A DNA stretch of 64,000 nucleotides, taken from contig NC_090129.1 of the NCBI RefSeq assembly GCF_040581485.1, positions 34,892,764-34,956,763 of the forward strand. The letters are read 5' to 3'. Under the pieces are notes generated by a model. The model was not told the DNA's origin, did not search any database, and was given only the letters and a program-made list of their open reading frames with translations. This DNA is from Linepithema humile (lineage: Eukaryota; Arthropoda; Insecta; Hymenoptera; Formicidae). Position numbers and translations under genes: made by a program. This document shows positions 1 through 14,100 of the stretch, piece by piece (positions within the stretch are counted from its first letter, which is position 1; each line of letters starts with the position of its first letter).

Positions 1-3000
1 ATTTTATTTTACTATTGATAAAAATTTCTCTTATTATTAATCAAAATAGCTTTATGAGCGTATTTCGTATCGAATATAAAATCGTAATATCCCAGAGAAA
101 TTAATAAATATTATGATAAAAATATATGCTCATCTATCATTATTTATAATCTTCTTACTAATATTTATATTAGGCTGCTTGCGTCTAATAAATATTACTT
201 TACTAATGTTATCATTAATTAAAACTTCTAGCTTCAACATTCTGTGTTGGATTCAGTTGCCACGTCAATGCAGCGCGTTGGTAACAAGACGCGGCTCAGT
301 TTATCAACGACATAATACAGTGGTATATTATGACTGAAAATACGTAGAAAGCAACGACGACCGTTATGAGAGATCCGTGGGATGACCGTGCGCTTTTTAC
401 AAAAAGTGATTGTGAGCCTTTGACAGGGAATAAAGTGAGCGCATACCTTACATGCGGCTGGTCACGTAGCCGAAAAAGCAAGGCACTTGCTGAATCGCCG
501 TAAAGTATATTACCGCGCAAAGATGACGCGATCGGCGCACGTTGCTCCGAAAATTTCATCATACGAGTGTGATATTTCTTCCTCGTTATTGCATGTTTTG
601 CATATGTTTTGAACGAAAGAGAGAGAGAACGCATGTTATGTAGAGATATTTTAAAACTCGTGAGTCTAATTTCGAAACTTGCACGGTACACATTTTATAT
701 TTATACTACAAATACTTTACATTTCTTAGATAACAGCAACGATATTTGTTAGAAGTTTCGCATTCAACTTCCTGAAGTACTCATATCTAATTTTTTTTCA
801 AGGTAAACTCAAACTCGCGTTTAGCAAGTCATCCAGTCGAACGCAATTTGCTCCTATGTTTTTTACGCAGTGAAATAAAAATATATAATGACGGTAATAG
901 CACGTGATGCAATAATGTCAGGTTATTAACAGGATACCAGCAGAACACGACGGCCAATAAGAATCTCGTTTCCGCGGAGGCTCGACTGGCTCGACTTCGT
1001 CACGTGTGTGGGGGGCCAGCTGTTTTCAAGGGAACCCAATAAGAACGTTATATCACTGTCTGACCACTAACTGATAAAATTAATCGTTTATCTCGCTTCG
1101 AATAATACGTTATTGCAGATAATCACGCGCGTCATAAATAATTTGTAATAACTTTTAAGTGAGAATGATTTTATCTGTGTATTTATCATTCAATAAAATT
1201 ATAAGATGCATTTATATAAATAACTTGTTACTGCGTCACTATCTACTTACGCCATTCGATTCCTTTTTAAGTGGTTAAAACCTAAAAACACATTTATTAT
1301 TAAAGTTTAAAAACACACTGTTTTAAATTAATACATATTCAATATTATAGAAAATTTATTTTATATTGCTTAATAGAGAGAATAATTTTTTTTTAATTCA
1401 ACTTTTTCCTCTTCTCTATTTAAAAATCGCAGGAAATCATAAAGAATCGTAAAGAATATGCAAATGATTTTATAATACTCTGTGCGGTAAAACGTAAATC
1501 TCGTATATTATGTAATGTAGATTGTCGACGAGTAATATAAAGTAGCAATCGTTTTTATATACAAAATGTGTATATAATATTCGTACAAATCATGTAAGTA
1601 TCTAAATTATGTACAAATATTAATATTGATATTGATTATTCAATAATAAATAAAACGCAAAACTTTTCTTTATGAATTCCACATTCATGCAAAATTGAAA
1701 CAAAATGTAGGAGCTTTATGAAAAAATAAAAAAATTCTACGAATTTTGAACTGCCCTCTAAAAAGTTTCAAATTATTTATAAATATCGTATTTATCTTCT
1801 TTTACACATTCGAAAGATGGAAGACACACAAGTTTTTATATATATTGTACTTCCCCCATAACATATCTAAAAAATGTTAATAGCAGGTTGCCTCGACTCA
1901 CATTCTATGCATCTTTTTTGTTTCATATTCTTTTCCTTCTTTTTCTGTCATCGTCAAACGTCTGATACTAATGAATGTAAACAAAAAAATCTTTTTTCTA
2001 CGAACGAAAAGTTTCAAAGGATTTACATCAGCTTGTTTCGTCAGAATCTCACCTTTCGTCAGAACCTCACTCACACATCCTTCTTTCTTCTTTCTTCAAC
2101 GTTAGTTACCGTGATATGCTTATCATTCTCAGCGAACGAACTTTTATCTCAAATTAATAAGTAGAATAGAATTAAAATTAGCATTAATATTTTATAATCC
2201 CACGTGAGTTTATAGAATCCATGATTAAATCAGTAATCATCAACTTTTTAACATAAGATGTTTATGTGCAGACAGGATGTAATTATCCATAATCAAGAAT
2301 AATTATCATTATTATATATCATTATATGCAATACTATAGATACACAAATATTCAGCATTACGCTATTATACACCGACATGCGCGAAATTGTATCTGGATG
2401 TAACTACTATGTTTTAAAAAATAATCTATTAAAGTAAAATCCATTTAAAATTGATCCTGTAATCTGTCTGCAGTCCTGAAATGCAATTTTAAAAAGTTTT
2501 AACCTTTTAAATATCTTTTTTATTCGTAAAACATTAAATTACTCTGCATTATGCAGGACCGGTTTCGGCAATGTTGATCAATATCTTACTTTAACGCTTC
2601 TCTGTCTCTAGCTATGTTCTAAACGAAGAAAGATTCAGCTAACACATAAGCCCTGTCTCATAGTTAACCGACATATAGTAAACCGGTTTTAAACAGCTCA
2701 ACCGCGTCTACGGTAATATTTTTAAGCTGCTCGCAGAAACATCATCGCGACTTGATGTATACTGCTAATTGATCATCTGTGAAGTAACGATCGTTCAAAA
2801 GCTATCGTTCATATTTATCACTTATGAGCGAAATGAACGATGCTGACAAAAATTTTTTAAACACGCAATTTTGCAAACATGTAATTTTGTGGTCTCGTCA
2901 AATTTTATCGAATCCGATCTACTTTATTGAATATTTTTTGCAGTTTTAATTCCAGTGCGATAGATGGATTGATCTTTAAAAAACCTCCTTGAGTCATAAG

Positions 3001-4429
3001 TTTGACATTAAAAGCACATTTTCCGTTGCTTGTTTTGTCATGCAATTTGATTTCTATTAATTTTTGCATCGTTGTAATGCATTGAAACTATTCCGCGTTA
3101 AATTTATATGAAGAATCCCATAAAATTAGACTTAAGAATTTTCTATACCAGAATGTAATCTGCACGATGCTAATTCTTATGTGAAGAATATATAATTGCA
3201 ATGGTCAAAGAACTTGGAAGGCTAATAAAAATTCGGATGACCGATTGAAGTCCAAATAAAAATGTCTGTCAGTGATGCTACATTTCATTTCGTCGGCTAG
3301 TAGTTGGAGTATCGCATACTAAAACATCGACACGGCGATTGATCGAATCGTTTGCTGCTTGCATAAGCGCGGCCTTGGATCCGGAAGAATAAAACATTAT
3401 TGACATATAACATATGGAAGGTTTTATGTAAGAACGAATTGATACACCTCTCCCGTGTCTAATATAGTCTCTTTCCCGCGAATAAAAACAACGGCAATTT
3501 TCAAAAAAATATATAAGTAGCGTAATCACACGTCCGACTTTTGCAGTCACGCGCTACCGTATCGCGGAAATTGCAAACTAGCTGCTCACGTTGAAGAACG
3601 AAATTCGCATCGCTGTTCTCCGGTGTTGTTTACGGGTAACTTGAACGAATAATATTTTATATACGTTTAGTTATAATACACGTCATTAAAAATAAATGTT
3701 TGTGTTTAGGGAAAGTGTTTGTAGATCTTTAACTCAATTGTGTACTTCAACAAAATGTATGAATTTTATATGAATTTTGTGAAAATAATCTCGTCGTCGG
3801 AGATGAATATCGAATTACCGTTTGGAAGAGACAAGTTTTCATTTGTGAAGTTTGAATGAAAATTTTGCAAAATCTCTTCTACGAATGTTTTCAAAATCGC
3901 ATAAAACATAAGGATATGTTGATCTGAAAATATTTTATAGATACAGATAAGAAGTGTGCTATTTATATAAATTTTTGATATAAGACCGACAAAAAAGTTT
4001 GTGAAATAATTCATAATCTTAATATCATAGTAAAAACTGATGTGTTTTAAGAATGAAGAAATCGTCAAAATTTTAAGTTGAGTTAAATTTCTTGATCATA
4101 AACTTATACTCATATTTATTCGTATCACACAAAATCACGAAATGTTCATTGAGCACCGAAATTAATTTTATTCGATAATTGATAATATTTTCTTATATAA
4201 TATTTAGCTATTTCTGAAAAAAATTACACAACTTTAATAACTAATATAAATTTTGAATAAAATTAAATTTTAAAATTATTTGTTGGAATATCTCTGAAAA
4301 TTTACCATTATAAGCAACTGCTTATCCTCGCTATATCTGCATATGCCTTTGAATAAGTATAAAAAAATTAAATTATTAACGCAAAAATGATCGATTAATC
4401 AGAGTATAAAGATTATCGTACGATGCTAA
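1..4429. other. AT-rich spacer, no supported gene
   Basis: I see no exon here with family resemblance or convincing codon use. Short open frames exist, the longest about 131 codons around 296-691 on the minus strand, but they have no recognisable domain. The stretch lies 3' of the Roc2 gene and probably belongs to the spacer before the next gene to the left. Confidence 0.5.
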
Positions 4430-4660
4430 TCAGCATTCGTGCGAATTACACCACGCGTTATGCTGTTCGTACAAAAAGCAAAGTATCGTACGAAGGTCAT
4501 CATCGCTAATCGTTCGCTGCTCGTTCGCCGTCTCGCTCGCGTTATGCGTCGTCATGCGGAGGCTCGCCCGGAGGCTTGACCAATCACGTCGTAGAAAGGC
4601 AGCCATATGAACGACCTCGCCGACTCTCATATATTTAACATTATCGCTACTTTCCTCCAA
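4430..4660 (-). CDS. Possible small orphan ORF in a GC-rich island
   Basis: This is an open frame of about 76 codons. The first ATG is internal and gives roughly 66 aa, beginning MRVGEVVHMAAFLRR and ending HNAWCNSHEC. It sits in a GC-rich patch of about 400 bases inside very AT-rich DNA, and its codons often end in C or G, which suggests coding use. An in-frame stop lies just upstream, so it could be an internal or terminal exon or a lone small gene. No signal peptide, membrane helix or known motif is visible. It could equally be a regulatory GC-rich island that is open by chance. I do not recognise it. Confidence 0.15.
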   Translation of the reverse strand: MEESSDNVKYMRVGEVVHMAAFLRRDWSSLRASLRMTTHNASETANEQRTISDDDLRTILCFLYEQHNAWCNSHEC

Positions 4661-5508
4661 GATTTAACGGTCAATTAGAAAATTCTTGGAATGAGAAGGG
4701 ATTCGCGTGTCGTTTAAGTCGGCAGTCGTGGAATTTTAACTTGACGGTAAATAAATTCCTTCAGTGCCCCTCCGGCGCGAATGGGCGTGTAACGCGGTGT
4801 CATCATCGTACGACGCTTGTCGTATATTTCACGGGTCTGTTTTTCCTTGTAAGATTGACTCAGCCTTCGTAGAATCTAAAATGGGATATCTCGCGATCCT
4901 AAGCAATATCGCGTGACGATTGCATTTTAGGATTGTAAAAATTTCACATGATTTCATGTGACAAACGTATCTCTTCACGTATCTAATAGAAGCAATTGAA
5001 ATTTAAAATTAAAAAAAAAAAGAATATTGTGAAATAAACCTACATTTTAAATTATAATCTCCGAAGAAAAAGTAAATATGGAAAACCTATGAACACATTT
5101 AAGAATCTTGGAGAGAAGAGCACCTTTGATTTTAAGCAATCGTAAAAATTACATTATCAAAGAAAATAGCAATATATATATATTATTTAAAATATACGCT
5201 TGCTGTTGTGCAAATTTTATTTTTGAAATATAATTGCAACAACTTGCATTCGAATCTAAAGATTATAAAATTCCGGAATAAAATTTTATCGTAATATAAA
5301 AACGCATTGTTTAGAATATTAATTACATCGATAACAATAGTTTCTGCCATGGAATAATTCTATTGATTGACAGTCATAAATCTGCATCAAAGAATCTATG
5401 CAAGCAATTGCGAGCTGAAGAGAATCGATTCAGAATTGGAATGAAAAGGGAGGTCGGAATGATGCCTTTAGCTCGTTGACCCCATCGCTTTCTATCAAGA
5501 AACATCAA

Positions 5509-5528
5509 CGCGCGCGCGCGCGCGCGCG
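5509..5528. repeat. (CG)10 dinucleotide repeat
   Basis: Ten uninterrupted CG units lie in an AT-rich setting. Pure CpG repeats are uncommon in animal genomes with methylation-driven CpG loss, so their survival fits a lightly methylated insect genome. The run can form left-handed DNA. Confidence 0.95.
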
Positions 5529-6827
5529 TAATCGGCTCCGTCGCTCGAATCATAAATTTTTTATTAACATATACAAATGAGAATAAAAAATTGTATTCGT
5601 CAAATATATGTGTGTAAACAAATATTTAATGTTTTATTTTCCAACTGCCGACGGTCTCGTAAATTTACCACAGGTAACTTTTTGTTATCATTAACTTCGG
5701 AAATGATACCTATATTGCATCAGTTTGGATATTTGACTTCTAAATTTCTTTTAATTAAATTTTACAATAAATATTTTTTTAATTATCAAAAACTTATTTG
5801 AGGTAACATCGAAACAACATTGGAACAACAAATCGAATATCTGTCTGATTTTTTTGAAGAATGAATGAAGTGTACAACAACTATTTTTCTCTTTCCATTA
5901 GAATTCCGCTAAGGTTTCTTCAACTTTCTGATTATTATTTAAAAAGAAATAATTACACGACTGTTTCAAAATCGTCAAGAAAAGAAAAGAAAACAACAAG
6001 TTTCAAAGTATAAGATAAACAGAAAAAAGCGCCATGACAACTTCAATTTTTATTTTGCGATAAACTTGAGAAGTCAAATATATGAAAATTGTATTTCGAA
6101 ATGTGGATTTCTTATGGATTTTTTCGAATAAATAAATTTATTATACATCTGTAACGGAAAAAATGCGACGTCCTTACAACAGACAGAATAGAATATCACG
6201 ATTTGGCAAAAATTTAAGCAACGTCATTGCAATTGTGCAAATTGAGACGTAACGAACCAGCCTAAATTTTGAGGTTTACAGATAATGCAAGCAATCCAAA
6301 TAACGATTCACTGTTTGGATGTCTAAAAAACAATAACAGATATTGCTAATTACGTACTTAAAACAACGCATTTTAATCGCAATTTAATTATTTTCTCTTT
6401 TTTAACTCTCGTTTTGACGGAAGGAATTAATTAAACTAACATTATAAATCGAGCAATTTTCATTAACTTTGGTGAATCTCGGTTTTTACAAAAATTTAAA
6501 TCAGAGTAATTTGACTTTGCCGGCTTTAGCCTTGATTGTGACACCGCTTGCACTTTTTGTGAGTCGCGAGATAAAAATTGTCTCTGATGTAATGTTTGAC
6601 AACAATACTTTCCAATTACTCGTTTTAGACATTGAAACCAGTCTGTGCGACGCACTTTGTACTTTGGACGGCGTAAAATTTGTACTACCGTGTAAAATAA
6701 TCTTTGATCTGTGCGTTACTGCTGTCTCACTTTCGAATATTTCACGATCGATAAGAAGTTGTACTTTTCGTCTCTTATCTTTCGTTTGCAAATAATTTCG
6801 TGCTGTATATGAACATAATTTTTATGC

Positions 6828-7224
6828 ACTCAAAAAAATATTTCGCTGATGTAGTTAGATTTCTAGATATCGCAACAAGAATGTATCGCTATTTTTCGTA
6901 TCTGTGAAAACATTGTTTGTCACATATAGAATTTATAGCAGTAATGTTCTAGCAATAGCTTCTGAAAAATTTAGGTACCATTGCTAAATGTTATTCATTG
7001 CATGATCTAACACGTGATTGATCTTATATAGATAGGCGCTTTAGAGAAACTTTCTTTTTAAAGTTCACAAACAATACAGATATATATTCTGTTTCTGTCA
7101 TCTAAACTGATTAAGTAATTACATATGCAATATCACAACAGTTGCTAATCATTTATCTGTTTTATAGTTAATTTTTTACACCTAGAAAATTTTAGCTATT
7201 ATTGCAAGATTATTTTTTTGAGTG
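6828..7224 (+). mobile_element. Non-autonomous DNA transposon (MITE), copy 1
   Basis: The element is about 397 bp. It begins CACTCAAAAAAATA and ends with the inverse, TATTTTTTTGAGTG, so it has terminal inverted repeats of about 14 bp. A near-identical copy in opposite orientation lies at 47,336-47,721. The flanking dinucleotide is TG on both sides here and TA on both sides of the other copy, which fits a 2-bp target duplication. No coding sequence is present, so it would have depended on a transposase elsewhere. A Tc1/mariner-type origin is an inference from the TA flank and the size. Confidence 0.85.
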
Positions 7225-7792
7225 TGCAATTCTAATAACTACAAAATATTCAAATTATTTGTTCTGCCACAATAAGTTTATCGATAAAAATCGATGCAAT
7301 TTTCTTATTTTTAAACACAATACATAAAACAATTCATAAAAATTATTTCTTTGCATATTTCTTATTTGTGATTGCTTCCTATATCATTAATGACGGAGAA
7401 AGGAGAAAACAGATAGGCTTCATGGTATTCGGGATAAAAATCTGATAAAAGATCTTTTTAAGAGCAACAAGAATGATCTCAATATTATGTTTATTAAACT
7501 TACATAAGATAAATGTTGAAAATTTTAAGCTATGCTAAACAATTACCAAATACACAATTTAATATTTCATCAATCAATTAGATTTAAGGTGCATTAATCA
7601 ATAATGCGTTGATCCACCTATTCATATGCAAATTTAAATTCTATAATAAAAAGTAATTATTTAAAATTTAATATAGTAGCATAAATCAATCATATAAATT
7701 ATAGCAAAAAAAAACAAACAAACAATTTCTTTATAAGCGCCTTAACATTTCACAAGTTTTAAAAAAATCTTTGCATACTATGTATACAATTA

Positions 7793-7798
7793 TTTATT
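7793..7798 (-). terminator. Candidate polyadenylation signal of Roc2
   Basis: AATAAA on the minus strand, about 190 bases after the Roc2 stop codon. It is the first canonical hexamer that I see downstream of the stop. Confidence 0.5.
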
Positions 7799-7986
7799 AA
7801 CCATTATATGTTAGTATAAGATAAGCCTCGTCTAAGACTTCACTGCAAACTGTTCTATAAAACTAAACTGAATGCAATACTTCAATCAAACACGCAACAC
7901 TCTCGGCAATTCTCGTTGCAATGGAACAATCGCGGATCAAAAATGAGAAACCGCGATCCTGCGTGCGCGACAGACGCACGCAAGGA

Positions 7987-8168
7987 TTACTTCCCCATCC
8001 GCTGTATGGACCACTCCTGTTGACACAGCGGACAACGATTGTTCTGTTTGACCCAAAGTGACATGCAGCAATAGTGGAATGAGTGATTGCATTCGCCCCA
8101 GACAACCACGCAGTCCTGTCGGCCGTAGACCTCCTTTTTGCTTTCCGCCTGGCAACGGAGGCAGGCGT
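7987..8168 (-). CDS. Roc2: Roc2 coding exon 2 (zinc-binding RING-H2 half)
   Basis: This last exon encodes residues 52-111, from DACLRCQAESKKEVYGRQDC to QQEWSIQRMGK and the stop. The acceptor reads GATTTTCAG. It holds most RING-H2 zinc ligands and the E2-contact region around CVVVWGECNHSF. Confidence 0.95.
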
Positions 8169-11100
8169 CTGAAAATCGAAGAATAGGCGGTGATGAGTAT
8201 CCATAGATGGAGCGTCCCAAGATGAGCGGAAAGTTCGCATATAGCGCGATTTCTAGGAAAATGTAAAAATTTTTTTATAAAAAGTATCAGGGCAGATATC
8301 ATTTTTTACAACTTTTTAAGTGTTCATGTTCTTTTGATATTTTCAAAAATGTTGAAACTCTAAAAGGCTTCGGCACTTTAGTTATAAAAAAATCAGCTCC
8401 GTAAAAGTAATGCTAAAAAATTAATATACAGACAGTTGTATTTTCAGATTACTCGAAACATAAATATGAACTAAAACTATATGTTAAACCTTTTTACAAA
8501 ATGTGCACAGGAAACAGCAGGAAGAGCACAAAGTGCTGCAATTACTTCATTAGAAAATAATAACATAATCGTGAGAACACAATGTTAGCAATGAATTATA
8601 GCGAATAATTCTCTAAATTAATCCTTGAACTTCTCTTGATATTTTTAAGAATGACGCGTTGCAAAATATTATGAAAACGATAATTAATAATACACGGGCC
8701 GACGACTGAACGTGATTAAGAATTACCAGAGATAAAGTAGTTTTTTTTTAGCATAAAAGGCAACAAAATGTGTCTGCTAAAATCAGCTCGCACGTGTGAA
8801 ATGATACGCTGCAATCGAAACAATACTTGAGGAATGAAATTTGTAAACAATAATAAGTAAGATGGAAAGATGGTCAGCGAAAAATTAGCTGAAGAAATCA
8901 GTGGATTCTTTATGTCACATAAATACAAGATGCGTGCAGCTCCAAAAGGGCAGTCTCTGGATTGATGCGATTAATAGTTCACGGTTGCCAAACGCGATAA
9001 ACGCATTTTGCGCGCTAAAATTGTCGAGATAACGTTATGTTAAGTCTATTTAACTGTGTTATCACCTACGTCATGTACAAATTGACTGTATCATCATGTA
9101 TGCTATAACTGTAGAAGAATTTTTACTTTATATTTTTAAAACTAGATTGGCATTTGTTTAAAAAAGAGTAAATTAGCAAATAGCATATAATCGTTAAATT
9201 AATAATGGAAAAATAAATTTTTTATTCCTTTGATATAGAAACATAAAAAGTATATAATATTTTAAATATATATGTATATATATAAGTTTCTATAGATTAT
9301 ATTATTAATTATTCTAAAAAAATTATAAATATTATATTTATCATAAAATTTTCCTAATAAGACCACTTTGTTTTCCTTTTTCTGGAAATTTATTTGTCTC
9401 TGTAAAAATAGATAGAAGATAAAAATATAAAGTAGAGTATGTCATAAACATTTTTGCACTCATCACGGCTCAATATACAATTCGATATACTTGTAACTTT
9501 CAAAATATGTCTTTTATTCCTTGAAACATTGCTTGCCTTGCATAAAAGAATTTTGTAAATCAGTAGAGAGATGTTTAAAATATCGGGAAGAAACTATGTC
9601 ACTACATCCTGTAATTCTCTGCATTCCTTTTAAGACTTCTTTCTTTTCACTTAAAAGTTGAGACTGCGTCAAAGAACAAATATGCACAAAGAAATAACGT
9701 AAGACGCGTTGCTCTGAAGAGTACTGATTTGCACTCGTCGGATAAATACGTGCTGATCTTTGTGATTTGGTGCTATTACGTCTACGTGCGGTTTTCGTGT
9801 CGTGGTGTCACGTTCATCCCTTATCAAAATCGCTTCCGTGAGATGTAAACGTGCTCGCTCAGCAAAAACGCAACTTAATCATACATGAGCCAGACATTCC
9901 ATAATGAACGGAAGAATACTGAAGAACAAGGGAGAGAAACTCCCCATCAAAATCTTTAGAAAGGAACGTATATCACGATGGCGTTGGAAAGATAAATATG
10001 CAAGATGATTTGCAATGCCATATAAAAAGTTGCTTAAAGGCAGATTGTTACCGCTGGCATCGTGATAAAAAAACGCATCTGGACATTAATGTTTGCGTCA
10101 GAGAAGTAAATTACAAAGAATTTATTTCTTATCTATGCTAAATATTCAATGATAAGTAAATGAGTATGAATATGAGAATTGAGTCGTGATGAAGCGCAAA
10201 AGATCGATAATATACGTTGCACAAATAGCACAGAATACATTGCGTCGATAGTTTCTCGACGTGAAATTTTAAGATGAGTATTTTATTCATACACCAAAAA
10301 TTAATTTCGAAAATTAAGTTTATGGCGGGTCCAAAATAGACGAATGTTGACGATTCGGCAAATCGTCGGGGACGCGAAGTATTACTTTGTCTTGACGGAA
10401 TGATTGAGTTTAGCGACTGTTGCTAGCAGTTGTGCAATTCAATTCAATGAAATCTCATAAATGTAGAATGCTAAGATGCTGAACTTTTTATTCTATAACA
10501 ACTTTTTTGTACTGCAGTATATTTATAAAATCGCAAGAATGATTCCGTGTTGCATGTAGTCAATGTGTTCTAGTTTAATGACTATTTAACATAATAATTA
10601 TCGTACGTTAGGAATAGCTTTAATCAAACATATTCTCGTGTTATTTTTTAATATTATTCAAATATTGAAAAATAAAAAATTAAAGAAATAACGAAACTCG
10701 AAAACATTACAGTTAACAGCTGCAGAGTTATCGCAAACATAAAAGTGAGTTAAGCAGACCCGAATGGAAATGCGGACTTAATAATTATTTATAAACTGCA
10801 AATGTTAATCCAGTACTTTTCCCCTATTATCCTAATCGCGCGGAAAAAGTCGGTCTGACCAATGAATCTTGTCATACCTGCCGTATCGAAGCGACATCAA
10901 GTAACGTTTATGCTAGCGTGACTGTATAAAGTGTCCAGTAGAATTCCATGAGCTTATCCAACGCATCTAACTGCGTAATTATCATACATGATTATTAACG
11001 ATCCGATATGTCGCATATGTCCAGCGTATAGAGGAACGCCCATTGGCGTAGATAAAGTTCGCAGACTCGTTGATAGTAGGCAATCGAAACACGGCATACG

Positions 11101-14100
11101 TAATATGTATATGTGCGCGCTGCGGATGCTGGTGCGGATGCTCTCGAAGTAGCCTTCTCTTCCAGATATCGTGCTTTTGGACATTCGCGGTCCAGTTATC
11201 ACAAGATATCCTTGACATATGCTGCATATGTGTACGCAGCTTCATAATGCTTGATATTTTTATCTTTATCATCTTTGCACACAGATTTATCAATATCTTC
11301 TGATTTACTGATAAAACTCTGATATTGCTACTGTTTAGTATTCTACTATTTATCGTGTTCTAAAATTACCGTTTTTTTCTTTCTTTTATTTGTGAAATAA
11401 TCAATCATAAAAATAGCATCTTTTCTCTTGATTAAACATTTCTGCACAATTGTTGTCATCATAAAAAATGCACACAAAGATAGCAATAAGAGTCCAATAA
11501 ATAAATTTAGAAAACAGAAACACGATCTGTTGTTACTTTGGCATAGGCTCATCTTCTCGGATTCGCGTATAAGTGCATTCGCCAAGTCGGCAGCACACTT
11601 ACTACAACGATACGACTCAATCAAGGCCTCGATTGACGAGGAAGAAATTTCCGTCGTTATCTTGCCGTCTGCCGGCGCTTCGTCGATTAATTCCCGACAG
11701 TCGTTCCGGAGGGGGTGCTAGAGAGAAGAACGACGGGTGCCACTTCTCGTTGACCCCCTCCGGGGGATCGGGCCAAGCGTACTGGACGTGCCCCCCAGAC
11801 CTAAGCTAACCATTGGGCCAATTAATCGCGACGACGAAGACATCGGCGACGAGGCCGATCGCCACGATAAGCGCATATATGTAACCGTTCGACTTGGGCC
11901 CAGGGATATCGCTAAAGATCATTTGAATCAGAGTTTTAAGGTTCTAGATTTTGCGTCTTAGATATCAACAAATTAATATAAATGTCGAGAATATGTCAAA
12001 ACCGTTGATTTTAACTCTACACTATTTTCTGCTCAGAGAAAATTTTGAAAGCTACTATAATTTTTTATAACTCGTTATGTTGCATAAAACAATTGGAAAA
12101 TTCTTTTTGAAACTCGTGCTTTGGCAAGCATCTGGCAAATTGAGAAAATTAATCCAATTTTTATTTTCAATGGGAACGTTTTTATAAATATAATGATTTA
12201 GTTTTTTAATATTTCGTGACACAAGAATCGATGAATTTATGCAAAGAAAGGGTTCCTGATCCATTTATTTGACTTAGTTTGAAAAATTAGAAAACGTATC
12301 GTAATAATTTCATAATAATTTCAGTTGAACATTTCCAGATAAAGATAAACCGACCTTAAGAGTTATACGTTCCTGAAATTTCGCACAATAATGTGTTACT
12401 TGAACGATTACATTGCAGTTAATAGCCATAGATCCTGTACAGTTCCTCATTCTATTGTGTCGGATAATTCATGAATCTCACGGAATTTTCCATGCTTATC
12501 GACATTATTAAATCTTACATAGTTGCGACGGCGTAAGTAGCGTGTTGCGTCATGATGATGAATTTACTTCAATTGCATTACTCTGACGTAATACTCAGCT
12601 AATATATTTTGATTAAATCAGATTGCATAGCGCAAAGCGTTTCATTTCATCAACGACCACTTTGGCCCTCGATTTGTATGATGCTTTTTGACTTACCTTG
12701 ATGGCTATTACCAAACATTCCGTAGCAAGTTTTTACACTATAAGATCAATGGTATCTTTTTATAAAATCTCATACCGATCTTTTAAGTAAATTAATTATC
12801 ACATAAATAGCAACCAGTGCTAAAGTCCAAATTACAATATGTGAAGGCAACAAAATATATTGTATTTATTTAAATTCAATTATAATATAGTCACGGACAT
12901 TACATCAGCGTTAAAAAATTATAGTCAATTCATCGTGATTAGCTGTTAAAAATATTAAATTTGATAAGCTGTCGACACTGAATTACGCAACATTTTTTCC
13001 ATTCCGAAAAAATTACAATATAATACATATTTAATATTTCAATAATATTAGGCAAAATATTGAAAATATTGAAATAAGCATTCTTAGATAAAATTCAAGT
13101 TACAATATGAATAATTTTGAGTGCTAATAATAATATCAATAGTAATTATCATAATGAGAATCATAATAATAATAGCGCATAACGACGTGAGATCTGATAA
13201 AATCTTAAAAAATTCTTGGAAATTCAATGATCAGGATCGACAAAGCTAGAAATAGTACAGGATCTCTATATTCGTAGTAACTACAATGCGATATTGTGAA
13301 CGGCTCGCAACAGAACATCATTATGTGATTCCGTTCATTAAATATTCATTGCGTAATTCTTTAATCCACACGATACTATTATTGGCATCACGATGGTCAA
13401 ACAATTTGCTATTACTAGTCTGATATTTCAATGTTAAGTGCATCTGCAGCTACGAATATATTAGACGCGGAAATTTCAACGCGTTAGTGTTGATACATTG
13501 TTTACGTACAACGCATCAATTATCAAACGTGCTCCTTCGCTCTTTTCGCTCTGCAGAAAGAATGTAATCATATTATCGCTGACAAGGTATCTTCTCAAGT
13601 ATCGGATAATATTTTTCCGAGACGCGCAGACTTTGTGAAACAGCCTGTATTACATATCGACGTATGTTTATTCCTAACGAAAAGAGCGATAATTAACATT
13701 TTCACGGCGATGATGGGTGGCTCGTCGTGAACGATCGTATCGATCGCACGATCGGAAATAGATTCGAGGTTGAAATAAATCGAGAGCTGCTTCCCCGAGA
13801 TCACTAATCAAAATACCAAAGGTGATAAGTCCCGTTTTGTTGCATTTCGCACGGAAATGTGCATAACGCTAGGCAATTATGGAATGGCGATACTTATCGG
13901 CACAGCAATCGCGCGTATCATGGGCCGCGTCGTATCAATCATCCGGACGTCTGAACGTCGAGAAGAGTACATTGAATACGAGACTTGAATTAATTGCCGT
14001 GCGTTAATAGCGGGCTCACCGAGCCGGATTAGTCTTTTAAGTGATAAGATCGCTCAGTCTAACTATGGAACAATTAATCAACGAGAAGCAGATGGTCTGC

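Noticed and set aside
296..691. 131-codon minus-strand ORF
   Set aside because: No domain, mixed codon use and no splice context; open by chance in AT-rich DNA with a short GC patch.
6469..6795. Overlapping ORFs on both strands beside the MITE
   Set aside because: Frames are open on both strands with no recognisable protein and poor codon bias; at most a decayed repeat.
7863..8302. Longer ORFs overlapping Roc2 exon 2 in other frames
   Set aside because: They are shadows of the RING exon, whose own frame matches the Rbx2 family throughout.
11346..11624. Minus-strand ORF with a hydrophobic helix opposite the decayed coding stretch
   Set aside because: The plus-strand frame has better codon structure; the hydrophobic part lies in AT-rich DNA where such helices arise by chance.
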